This document shows positions 1 through 7,157 of a stretch of DNA of 16,729 nt, piece by piece (position 1 is the first letter of the stretch; the number at the start of each line of letters is the position of its first letter). Under the pieces are notes generated by a model that worked only from the letters and a program-made list of their open reading frames with translations, did no database searches and was not told the origin of the DNA. The translations under genes were made by a program, and so were the position numbers. Source of the DNA: Bacteroidia bacterium (lineage in GTDB: Bacteria; Bacteroidota; Bacteroidia; Bacteroidales; Prolixibacteraceae); the NCBI GenBank assembly GCA_025358395.1, contig JANYJT010000184.1:1-16729 (forward strand). Direction: 5' to 3'.

Positions 1-1043
1 TGTTTATCTTGCTTATGATCAAATATGTTAAGGTTAAATTATACAACAAATATGCCAATCTGGCCCTGCTGGCAGCAGTTGGATTTATTCTGCTGGGTAT
101 ATTGATTGGAAGAGGTTCCGGACGGACCATCCCGCTGGGATTCTTTAGTTTTCAACCTGCCGAATTGGCCAAAGTCGCCGTCATGATGTGGGTCGCAAGG
201 ATCTTATCCAACACAGGTGAAACTGATGCCGCCAAAAGGGCTTCTTTCTTCAAAATTCTGATAGGCATGTTGCTGTTGTCAATTTTGTTGCTTAAGGTGA
301 ATTTTTCCTCTGCAGTCTTGTTGATGGCAACTGCATTTATCATGATGTATGTAGCTCAGATTCCCGCAAGGTACCTGGGAAGTGCGTTATTGGTCGCATT
401 GGTATTATCTGTAGGCGTGTTTTTGGTTCGCAGACAATTGCCTGAGATCATCTACAAGGGGACAAGGGTGGAAACTGTCTTTAACCGGATTGACCGTTAC
501 ATCAGCAAATCAGACCCCAAACAAGACGAAGGACTGACCCAGGATGAATTTGCCAAGATCGCCATTTACAACGGCGGTTTCTTTGGTGTAGGCGTTGGGA
601 AGGGCGATATAAGCAACAGGATGAGCGCCGCTTACAACGATTTCGTCTTTGCCATCATCGTTGAAGAGTACGGCATCTTTTTTGCCGCTTTTATTGTGCT
701 GCTCTATCTGATCATACTGACCAGAGGACTCATGATTATCAAGGCTTGTAAACGAACCTTTCCGCTCTTCCTGGCCACCGGGGCTGTCACCTTATTGCTG
801 TTGCAGGCCCTGGTAAACATGGGTGTCTCGTCAGGTGCGATTCCGGTTACGGGTCAGCCGCTACCGTGGATAAGCTGGGGTGGCACTTCGCAAATATTTA
901 CAGCTATTATTTTTGGATTCCTGCTAAGTATCAGTGCTGAAAATCAGTCGGAAATGCTGAAACAAGATACAGAGGAATCAAGTGAAGAGGATGATTATTC
1001 AGAAGAAGAAACTGAGTTTCCACCCTTGAATCTTAAACTTTGA
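1..1043 (+). CDS. ftsW: Septal peptidoglycan glycosyltransferase FtsW (5' partial)
   Basis: SEDS-family polymerase that links lipid II into glycan strands at the division septum; multi-pass inner-membrane protein. The frame is open through the left edge (first complete codon at position 3), so I infer that the first several dozen residues and first membrane helices are missing. Visible family marks are the FSFQPAELAK segment, the extracellular motif NDFVFAIIVEEYG (its Asp, near nt 640, matches the catalytic Asp of FtsW/RodA) and the C-terminal PVTGQPLPWISWGGTS block. The usual NGAxRW stretch reads RGSGRTIPL here, so the Trp is replaced by Thr. About 35 residues after the last helix form a very acidic cytoplasmic tail rich in E, D and S. 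It ends 10 nt before murG. RodA is the alternative, but the dcw context makes FtsW clear. Confidence 0.95.
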   Translation, partial: FILLMIKYVKVKLYNKYANLALLAAVGFILLGILIGRGSGRTIPLGFFSFQPAELAKVAVMMWVARILSNTGETDAAKRASFFKILIGMLLLSILLLKVNFSSAVLLMATAFIMMYVAQIPARYLGSALLVALVLSVGVFLVRRQLPEIIYKGTRVETVFNRIDRYISKSDPKQDEGLTQDEFAKIAIYNGGFFGVGVGKGDISNRMSAAYNDFVFAIIVEEYGIFFAAFIVLLYLIILTRGLMIIKACKRTFPLFLATGAVTLLLLQALVNMGVSSGAIPVTGQPLPWISWGGTSQIFTAIIFGFLLSISAENQSEMLKQDTEESSEEDDYSEEETEFPPLNLKL

Positions 1044-1053
1044 AAATTAACGC

Positions 1054-2157
1054 ATGAACAACCATCGTTTTATCATCAGCGGAGGCGGCACCGGGGGGCA
1101 CATTTTTCCTGCACTCTCTATCGCGGAAGGTATCAGGCAACGACTGCCGGATGCTGATATCCTCTTCGTCGGGGCGTTGGGAAAGATGGAGATGGATAAG
1201 GTTCCCGCTGCCGGTTTTCGGATTGTTGGACTGCCTGTAGCCGGCTTCCACAGGGGTGAGATCTGGCGAAACCTGATGTTTCTGCCAAAACTGATTGCCT
1301 CACTGTGGAAAGCCAGATCGGTGGTTAAGAATTTTAAACCTGATTGTGTGATTGGTGTTGGTGGTTATGCAAGCGGACCGGTACTGAAAGTTGCCGCACA
1401 AATGGGTATTCCAACCCTTTTGCAGGAGCAGAACTCCTATGCCGGAGTGACCAACAGGCTTCTGGGAAAAAAAGCGAGCAAAATTTGCGTGGCTTATCCT
1501 GATATGGAGCGATTTTTCCCAAAAGATAAAATCGTTTTCACCGGAAATCCGATCCGAAAAGGGTTGGAAGGCAAAGCAGAGAAGTCTGAAGAGGCTTTCC
1601 GTTATTTTGGATTGAAATCCGGCAAGCCTGTAATTTTGGTGATTGGCGGCAGTTTGGGAGCAAGATCTCTGAACAACGGCATACAGGCCAGAATGGATTT
1701 AATTCGCCAGTCAGGGGTACAATTTCTCTGGCAATCAGGAAAATTCTACTACCAGGATTTGTATGCTGAAATGGAGAAACATCCAACCGCCAATGTCCAC
1801 CTTCTGGAGTTTATTCAGCGGATGGATCTGGCTTTCTCGGCAGCTGATCTGGTCATTTCGAGGGCAGGTGCCGGCACAATCAGCGAACTTTGTGTGCTTG
1901 GAATGCCTTCAATTCTGGTACCTTCGCCTAACGTCTCTGAGGATCACCAGACGGCCAACGCACGGGCACTGGCAGATCGTGGAGCGGCAGTATTGGTACC
2001 CGATACAGAGGTCGGAAACAGGTTGTTAGAAGAGGCATTGACACTGGTCAAGGACAAGCAACGTCTGAGCAGCTTGTCCAAAAATATAATGGAGATGGGA
2101 ACTCCCAATGCCACAAGGGATATTGTAGATGTAGTTATTTCATTAATAAGCAATTGA
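1054..2157 (+). CDS. murG: Undecaprenyl-PP-MurNAc-pentapeptide GlcNAc transferase MurG
   Basis: Peripheral membrane GT-B glycosyltransferase that adds GlcNAc from UDP-GlcNAc to lipid I, giving lipid II on the cytoplasmic face. The 367-residue length is normal. The N-terminal glycine-rich loop GGTGGHIFPAL is at about residues 11-21, the second loop GVGGYASGP at about 105, GGSLGA at about 198 begins the C-terminal Rossmann domain, and SRAGAGTISEL plus EDHQTANA form the UDP-GlcNAc site. ATG at 1054 lies 10 nt after the ftsW stop and places the glycine loop at the normal distance from the N-terminus. No Shine-Dalgarno is seen, as is common in Bacteroidota. It sits between ftsW and murC in the operon, so it makes the substrate that FtsW polymerises. 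Confidence 0.97.
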   Translation: MNNHRFIISGGGTGGHIFPALSIAEGIRQRLPDADILFVGALGKMEMDKVPAAGFRIVGLPVAGFHRGEIWRNLMFLPKLIASLWKARSVVKNFKPDCVIGVGGYASGPVLKVAAQMGIPTLLQEQNSYAGVTNRLLGKKASKICVAYPDMERFFPKDKIVFTGNPIRKGLEGKAEKSEEAFRYFGLKSGKPVILVIGGSLGARSLNNGIQARMDLIRQSGVQFLWQSGKFYYQDLYAEMEKHPTANVHLLEFIQRMDLAFSAADLVISRAGAGTISELCVLGMPSILVPSPNVSEDHQTANARALADRGAAVLVPDTEVGNRLLEEALTLVKDKQRLSSLSKNIMEMGTPNATRDIVDVVISLISN

Positions 2158-2196
2158 TGAAGAATGGTATTCGTCTTTAATTTTTATTTATAAGTC

Positions 2197-3579
2197 ATGG
2201 TTGAGACTGAAAATATAAAACAGGTTTATTTGCTTGGAATCGGAGGAATCGGCATGAGTGCGCTTGCCCGCTATTTTAAATTTGCCGGTAAGCGCGTTTC
2301 AGGGTACGACAAGACACCCTCGCCGCTCACTGATGAGTTAGTTGCAGAGGGTATTCCTGTTCATTTCAAGGAGGATCAGCCATTGATGCCATTGCTTTCT
2401 GAACGCGAAAGTACACTGGTTATTCTTACCCCGGCCGTTCCCCAAAATTTTGGAGAGCTGGTTTGGTTGAAACAGCACAATTTTACCATGGCTAAAAGAT
2501 CTGAAGTGCTTGGTTCGCTGAGCCTTGGCAAACGCTGCATCGCGGTAGCGGGTACCCATGGAAAAACCTCAGTTACCACCATGACGGCTTATCTTTTGCA
2601 TGAGTCACTTGTAGACTGCATCGCTTTTATGGGAGGTCTCTCCAGAAACTATGCTACGAATTTACTGCTTCCTTCAAACGGAAGCCAGGTGATGGTCGCC
2701 GAAGCAGATGAATTCGACCGTTCTTTCCTGAGGTTGTTTCCTGAAATGGCTGTCATCACCTGGATGGATCCCGATCATCTTGATATTTATGGTACGGAAG
2801 AAAATCTGGTGGAGGCTTTTGCCATTTTTACGGGTCAAATCAGAAAGGGTGGAGTCCTTCTTTACCGCAAAGGTGTCGCCATCGACCAGAAATGGAACAG
2901 CGGTATCCGCTATTACTCCTATTCAGCCTCACAGCAAGCCGACTTCTGCGCTGAAAATATCGTAGTGACGGATGGTGCTTATCGCTTCGATCTGAGTTAT
3001 CCTTTTGGACAAATAAAGGGAATCACCCTGCACTATCCCGGATTGATGAATGTCGAAAACCTCACTGCTGCCATGGCTATGGCGCTGTTGAATGGGGTAA
3101 CGAAAGAGGAGATTTTGGCTTCCGTTCCAAATTATAAAGGCGTCGAAAGGCGGTTTGACATCCGTTTTAAAAGTGAAAAGTGCGTTTACATTGATGATTA
3201 TGCTCACCATCCCAGAGAGCTGGAAGCGACCATCTTATCTGTAAGGCATCTTTATCCGGGCAGGAAAATTACGGGGATATTTCAACCACACCTTTTTACC
3301 CGTACCCGGGATTTTGTCGATGGTTTTGCCGATAGTCTTGATTTGTTGGATGAAGTGCTGGTGATGGAGATCTATCCTGCCAGGGAGGAACCAATTCCCG
3401 GTGTGGATGCCGCAATGATACTCGACAGGATGAAGCTGCCATCGAAAAGGAGGTGTTCTGCTTCCGATTTCACAAAAATTCTTGATGATTATCAATTGGA
3501 TATATTGCTTACACTGGGTGCAGGCGACATCGATCGTTTGGTCGACCCCATTGTTCATTATCTGAAGGAGAAAAAATGA
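2197..3579 (+). CDS. murC: UDP-N-acetylmuramate--L-alanine ligase MurC
   Basis: Cytoplasmic ATP-dependent ligase that adds L-Ala to UDP-MurNAc, the first step of the stem peptide. The 460-residue length is normal. The N-terminal UDP-binding loop is LLGIGGIGMSALA (about 12-24), the ATP P-loop GTHGKTS is at residues 119-125, the Mur-ligase motif DEFDRSFL follows at about 170, and YAHHPRELEATI and FQPHLFTRTR mark the central and C-terminal domains. Mpl (tripeptide ligase) is a relative, but it would not be expected in this dcw position. The gene begins 39 nt after murG. Its TGA overlaps the ftsQ ATG in an ATGA arrangement, which implies translational coupling. No ddl or murB lies between murC and ftsQ, as is usual in this phylum. 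Confidence 0.96.
   Translation: MVETENIKQVYLLGIGGIGMSALARYFKFAGKRVSGYDKTPSPLTDELVAEGIPVHFKEDQPLMPLLSERESTLVILTPAVPQNFGELVWLKQHNFTMAKRSEVLGSLSLGKRCIAVAGTHGKTSVTTMTAYLLHESLVDCIAFMGGLSRNYATNLLLPSNGSQVMVAEADEFDRSFLRLFPEMAVITWMDPDHLDIYGTEENLVEAFAIFTGQIRKGGVLLYRKGVAIDQKWNSGIRYYSYSASQQADFCAENIVVTDGAYRFDLSYPFGQIKGITLHYPGLMNVENLTAAMAMALLNGVTKEEILASVPNYKGVERRFDIRFKSEKCVYIDDYAHHPRELEATILSVRHLYPGRKITGIFQPHLFTRTRDFVDGFADSLDLLDEVLVMEIYPAREEPIPGVDAAMILDRMKLPSKRRCSASDFTKILDDYQLDILLTLGAGDIDRLVDPIVHYLKEKK
3565..3570 (+). promoter_or_regulatory. Shine-Dalgarno site of ftsQ
   Basis: AAGGAG lies inside the last codons of murC, 5 nt before the ATG at 3576. It favours 3576 over the alternative ATG at 3579 and, with the ATGA overlap, indicates coupled translation. 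It is one of the few good Shine-Dalgarno sequences in the window. Confidence 0.6.
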
Positions 3580-4331
3580 TGTTTAAAAAACTCGGAAAAC
3601 TGCTCATCTGGTTCGCTGTGTTCGCAGTGGTCTCCCTTTCATTGGGATTCACCATCGTTGAACGCAACAGAATTGTCTGCACGGATGTGAGGGTTGAGAT
3701 CACCGATTCTACAAAAAATCAATTTCTCAGGAGCCGTGAGATCCGATCATGGGTACTGAGCCGTTATCCCAATATCCTTAAAAAAAATCTCGACTATATC
3801 GATCTGAGAATTATCGAGGATGGCTTAAGGAAAATCAAAGCTGTCGAAGAGGTGGCCGTATTCACCTCCATTGTTGGCAGCGGTAAGCCTGGTGAGGGCT
3901 CCATAGTGGTCAGGATCAGGCAACGTGATCCTCAGTTCAGGGTTGATCTGCCGGGTCGTGATTATTATATGGATCAATTCGGCAAAAGCATCGACTGGAC
4001 ACCAAACTATACCCCCCGGGTGATGATGGTTTCAGGCGTTATTGCGTATGAATTTGCCCGCAAAAAGCTTCTCCCGTTGATTAACTACATTCAGAAAGAT
4101 CCATTTCTGAATGCCCAGATAGATCAGATTCATGTCGGGGGAAATGGTACTCTGACAATGGTTCCCAGGATTGGGGAGCAAATGATTTATTTTGGGGCTC
4201 CTGATGATTATCAGGCGAAGTTGAGAAACTTAAAAGCACTCTACAAGGAGGGTTTTAAGAATGGTGGATGGACATTGTACAAATCAATTAATCTGTCGTA
4301 TAAGAATCTTGTAATCTGTTTAAAAAAATAA
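3576..4331 (+). CDS. ftsQ: Cell division protein FtsQ
   Basis: Bitopic inner-membrane division protein of the FtsQ/DivIB family, which in the divisome joins FtsL and FtsB. The 251-residue protein has a short basic cytoplasmic N-terminus, one membrane helix at about residues 8-28, and a periplasmic part that begins with a POTRA-like segment (about 31-100), followed by a beta domain with DYYMDQFGKSIDW. Bacteroidota FtsQ is poorly conserved, so the assignment rests on topology, size and position between murC and ftsA. It overlaps murC by 4 nt and ends 5 nt before ftsA. The second ATG three bases downstream (3579) would shorten the protein by one residue. Confidence 0.9.
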   Translation: MMFKKLGKLLIWFAVFAVVSLSLGFTIVERNRIVCTDVRVEITDSTKNQFLRSREIRSWVLSRYPNILKKNLDYIDLRIIEDGLRKIKAVEEVAVFTSIVGSGKPGEGSIVVRIRQRDPQFRVDLPGRDYYMDQFGKSIDWTPNYTPRVMMVSGVIAYEFARKKLLPLINYIQKDPFLNAQIDQIHVGGNGTLTMVPRIGEQMIYFGAPDDYQAKLRNLKALYKEGFKNGGWTLYKSINLSYKNLVICLKK

Positions 4332-4336
4332 TAGAA

Positions 4337-5647
4337 ATGAGCCAGACTAGAGAATTAGCAGCCGCCATTGACATTGGCACGAGCCTTACCAGAGCGATTC
4401 TGGGACGCTTTACATCAGATAATAAATTGGATGTATTGGCTTTTGGTGAAGTTCCTACGCAGGGAGTGCGCAATGGTGTGGTGGTCAATATTGATGAGGC
4501 GGCAGAATCCATCCGCAAGGCAGTCGCCATTCTCGAGAGAGTTACTAACCTGAAAGTGAAAAAGCTGTATGCAGGCATTTCCGGACAGAAGATCGGAAAC
4601 AGGCCTTATTCATGCTACCGGATGACGGAAGGGAACGAAGTGACGCAGGCCATCGTCAAAGGGTTGACGGAGGAGGCACGCCGTCATTCTATTCAAACCG
4701 GTGAAAAAATTTACCATCTCGTACCGACTGAATATATCGTCGATGGCGAACGTGAAATCAACAAGCCCGTTGGCATCGCCGGCCGGAGGATTGATGCCAT
4801 TTTCAACATCATCCTTGCCTCCGACAATTACGAAAAAAATCTGAGCAGGGCGATCGAAAAGGCAGGTTTCGAATTGGCCACGGTTTTTGTCAACCCATTC
4901 GTTCAGGGCACTGCCTGTCTCTCTCAGGATGAGAAAGAAGCAGGTGTCGTTCTCCTCGATCTGGGGGCTGGAACAACGGGTATTTCACTCTATTATGAGA
5001 ATAAATTGCGGTTGGCTCTGGAGCTTCCTTTTGGCGGCAACGTGATTTCCAACGACATCAAAGAGGGATGTAACATCATACCCCGGCATGCTGAAATGGT
5101 GAAGGTCAATTGCGGTTATGCCATGACTGATTTGGCTCCCGACAACAAAGTAGCCCAAATTCCTGAAGTGGAAGGATGGCCGGGCAAAGAGATCTCCTTC
5201 AGGAGTCTGGCCGGGATCATACAAGCCAGGGTGGAGGAGATTATGGAATGGGTAAATTTCCAACTCGAATCGTCCGGCTATGTGGATAAGCTGGGAGCAG
5301 GGATTGTGCTTACAGGAAAAGGTGCCTGCCTCAATGGCATCGATAAGGTGGTAAGCTACATGACAGGCCTGGATGTAAGATATGGAAAACCTATTATTGC
5401 CATGAGGGAGCAGCTTTTTAATGAACAACTGGCCACTCCTGCTTCTGCAAATTTGCTGGGCATTCTGATCCATGGACTCATTAACTCAAGGAATTTAAAA
5501 TACCCTGCCGGGATGGTGGACCCTATCGTACAGGAAGTGGCCCCAAAACCGGAACCTGTCAAACGCAAATCCAGAGGATTTCAGGATCTGGTCGGAAGGG
5601 TCAAAGATGGCTTCGATGGTCTTTTTGAAGACCCCGATCGCAAATAA
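4337..5647 (+). CDS. ftsA: Cell division protein FtsA (Z-ring membrane anchor)
   Basis: Actin-like ATPase that tethers FtsZ filaments to the membrane and recruits later division proteins. In 436 residues one sees the phosphate-1 motif AAIDIGTSLTRAIL (9-22), a 1C/SHS2 subdomain (about 85-165), the phosphate-2 motif LDLGAGTTG (207-215) and the adenosine motif VLTGKGACLNGID (324-336). After a short Pro/Lys linker the protein ends in an amphipathic helix at 415-430 with hydrophobic residues F415, L418, V419, V422, F426, L429 and F430. In this family such a helix is the membrane-targeting sequence. ATG at 4337 is 5 nt after ftsQ; ftsZ-1 begins 18 nt downstream. The end of the next protein, FtsZ-1, resembles this helix (see findings). 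Confidence 0.97.
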   Translation: MSQTRELAAAIDIGTSLTRAILGRFTSDNKLDVLAFGEVPTQGVRNGVVVNIDEAAESIRKAVAILERVTNLKVKKLYAGISGQKIGNRPYSCYRMTEGNEVTQAIVKGLTEEARRHSIQTGEKIYHLVPTEYIVDGEREINKPVGIAGRRIDAIFNIILASDNYEKNLSRAIEKAGFELATVFVNPFVQGTACLSQDEKEAGVVLLDLGAGTTGISLYYENKLRLALELPFGGNVISNDIKEGCNIIPRHAEMVKVNCGYAMTDLAPDNKVAQIPEVEGWPGKEISFRSLAGIIQARVEEIMEWVNFQLESSGYVDKLGAGIVLTGKGACLNGIDKVVSYMTGLDVRYGKPIIAMREQLFNEQLATPASANLLGILIHGLINSRNLKYPAGMVDPIVQEVAPKPEPVKRKSRGFQDLVGRVKDGFDGLFEDPDRK

Positions 5648-5665
5648 ATGTAAAAGTTACCCTAT

Positions 5666-6979
5666 ATGGAAAATATAACGGACGATCTGTTGACATTTGG
5701 TTTTAAGCATGAATACAACTCCATCATCAAGGTGATTGGCGTTGGCGGTGGAGGGAGCAATGCAGTCAACCACATGTATCACAATGGAATAACAGGAGTT
5801 GATTTCGTGATCTGCAATACTGATGCACAAGCACTTGCGAACAGTCCTGTTCCGGTCAAAATTCAACTTGGTGTCACCCTCACGGAAGGCAGAGGAGCCG
5901 GTAATGCTCCAAAAAAAGGAGAACAAGCTGCCATAGAAAACCTTGGTGAGGTAAGAGAAATTTTTGAATCCGGAACCAAAATGGTATTTATCACGGCTGG
6001 CATGGGCGGAGGAACAGGAACCGGTGCAGCCCCAATTATCGCCCAATTGGCCAGGGATATGGATATCCTTACCATTGCCGTTGTAACGATGCCATCCAGG
6101 AAGGAGGGAAAGCTCAGATACGATCAGGCGCGGGAAGGAATTATGAAGCTCGACAGGTATGTCGACTGTATGCTGGTGATCAGCAATGAGAACCTTCATA
6201 AAGTGTATGGAGAACTGCCAGCCAGGGAAGCTTTTGCCAAAGCAGACAACATTGTTTGTACAGCAGTGAAAGGTTGCGCCGAAATCATCACACTTCATGG
6301 CAATATCAACATTGACTTTGCAGATGTAAATACTGTCATGCGCGACAGCGGCGTCTTTATCATGGGCACCGGATTGGCTGAAGGGCCTAACCGCGCTTAC
6401 GATGCGGTTGAGGATGCCTTGCAGTCTCCTCTGCTGGACAGCAACAATATTTATGGTACAGGAAATATCCTTTTGAATATTATTTCCGGGGATGAAGAGG
6501 TTCGAATGGGAGAAATCGGTCAGATTATCGACTACTTGCAACAAGCCGCCGGCGACAATGCCAATATTATCTGGGGGAATGGGTATGATCCTTCGCTCGG
6601 GAATAAGATCAGCGTAACGATTATTGCCACCGGATTTGAGCACGATCCTAATCCTGTCAGGGGCTCTGCTCCAGTTAGCGAAAAGGTCTCTTTCGAAATC
6701 CCTCCAACATCATCAGAAGAGATTTCCGTTAATATAGACAAAGATTCAACTGATCATGCATTGGAGATGATGGGAATCTCTGTGACAGATGAGTTTGTGG
6801 CGGAAGAAGACGAACCGGTTGCCGAAGCGGAAAAAAATGAGGTTGAGGCAAAAAAGGATCGCAAACCTGATCGGAAAGCGGAAGGTAACGTCAAAAAGCC
6901 AGATCGGGAATCCATCTCAAAATGGTTCAACCAGCAATTTGGAGGATTGTTTTCTGATGAGGATGAGGAGGTAAAATAA
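5666..6979 (+). CDS. ftsZ: FtsZ paralogue 1, without FtsA-binding peptide and with FtsA-like C-terminal helix
   Basis: Tubulin-like GTPase of 437 residues. The GTPase core is intact: VGGGGSNAVN (26-35), the signature GGGTGTG (114-120), E147 and R151, N174, and the T7 loop N215-x-D217-x-x-D220 needed for GTP hydrolysis in the filament. Residues 194-195 read DN where the paralogue and E. coli FtsZ have Asp at the second position, a guanine contact. The PF of the usual PFxxEG segment is PS (143-144). After about residue 324 follows a linker, strongly charged from about 375. The C-terminus lacks the conserved IPxFxR peptide and ends in an amphipathic stretch (I417, W420, F421, F425, L428, F429) followed by DEDEEVK. 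It sits directly behind ftsA. I see an active polymerising FtsZ with altered membrane attachment; the role is inferred. Confidence 0.93.
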   Translation: MENITDDLLTFGFKHEYNSIIKVIGVGGGGSNAVNHMYHNGITGVDFVICNTDAQALANSPVPVKIQLGVTLTEGRGAGNAPKKGEQAAIENLGEVREIFESGTKMVFITAGMGGGTGTGAAPIIAQLARDMDILTIAVVTMPSRKEGKLRYDQAREGIMKLDRYVDCMLVISNENLHKVYGELPAREAFAKADNIVCTAVKGCAEIITLHGNINIDFADVNTVMRDSGVFIMGTGLAEGPNRAYDAVEDALQSPLLDSNNIYGTGNILLNIISGDEEVRMGEIGQIIDYLQQAAGDNANIIWGNGYDPSLGNKISVTIIATGFEHDPNPVRGSAPVSEKVSFEIPPTSSEEISVNIDKDSTDHALEMMGISVTDEFVAEEDEPVAEAEKNEVEAKKDRKPDRKAEGNVKKPDRESISKWFNQQFGGLFSDEDEEVK

Positions 6980-6982
6980 TGA

Positions 6983-7018
6983 AGTACTTAGAATACTTAG
7001 AGTACTTGGAGTACTTAA
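6983..7018 (+). repeat. 9-bp tandem array, left arm (4 units)
   Basis: Four head-to-tail 9-mers, AGTACTTAG, AATACTTAG, AGTACTTGG and AGTACTTAA, begin 3 nt after the ftsZ-1 stop codon. Each contains or nearly contains the palindrome AGTACT. The array is in inverted orientation relative to the array at 7054-7128. Confidence 0.9.
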
Positions 7019-7106
7019 AGTTATGGACTCCCAACAAATACGCAATGTAGCGAAAGTACTTCAGACACTTTGAATTCTTGAGACACTTTAAGTACTCCAA
7101 GTACTC
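7000..7106. repeat. Inverted repeat / long hairpin between the two ftsZ genes
   Basis: Positions 7000-7020 are perfectly complementary to 7086-7106 (21 bp), and with three mismatches the pairing extends outward to 6982 and 7124. The loop is about 65 nt and carries a unique core (7019-7053). A transcript running from ftsZ-1 into ftsZ-2 would fold strongly here. No U-tract follows, so this is not a standard terminator; RNA processing, attenuation or stabilisation are possible roles. Confidence 0.75.
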
Positions 7107-7128
7107 CAAGTACTCCAAGTACTTAAAG
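7054..7128 (+). repeat. 9-bp tandem array, right arm (8 units)
   Basis: Eight 9-mers in register: AAGTACTTC, AGACACTTT, GAATTCTTG, AGACACTTT, three exact AAGTACTCC, and AAGTACTTA, then AAG. The first half is degenerate and the second half nearly exact. The array ends about 30 nt before the ftsZ-2 start codon; the remaining leader is almost pure A+T. Confidence 0.9.
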
Positions 7129-7157
7129 ATTAATTGATCAAATATAAATTATATAAT

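Noticed and set aside
5657..6643. Long open frame on the minus strand opposite ftsZ-1
   Set aside because: It is fully covered by an unmistakable ftsZ on the plus strand, its product has no recognisable domain, and low stop frequency opposite a conserved gene explains it. Similar shadow frames opposite uvrA, ftsZ-2 and ftsA were dropped for the same reason.
5666..6979. FtsZ-1 as a pseudogene or a plasmid/phage TubZ-type protein
   Set aside because: The frame is intact, the GTP signature and T7 loop are complete, and the core is clearly close to the neighbouring chromosomal FtsZ, so it is a dcw paralogue.
6927..7118. Small minus-strand frame across the 9-bp arrays with repeated YLEYLEYL-type residues
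   Set aside because: The repeating peptide is only the translation of the 9-bp DNA repeat, and there is no supporting start signal. The same applies to minus-strand frames over 8393-8972.
6983..7128. CRISPR-like array
   Set aside because: Units are 9 bp and contiguous, without spacers of constant length, and no cas genes are present. The same holds for the 7-bp arrays at 8574-8743 and 12932-13102.
7152..7157. TATAAT resembling a -10 box before ftsZ-2
   Set aside because: It directly abuts the ATG at 7158 and so cannot serve that start, the leader is almost pure A+T where such matches are expected, and Bacteroidota promoters follow a different consensus.
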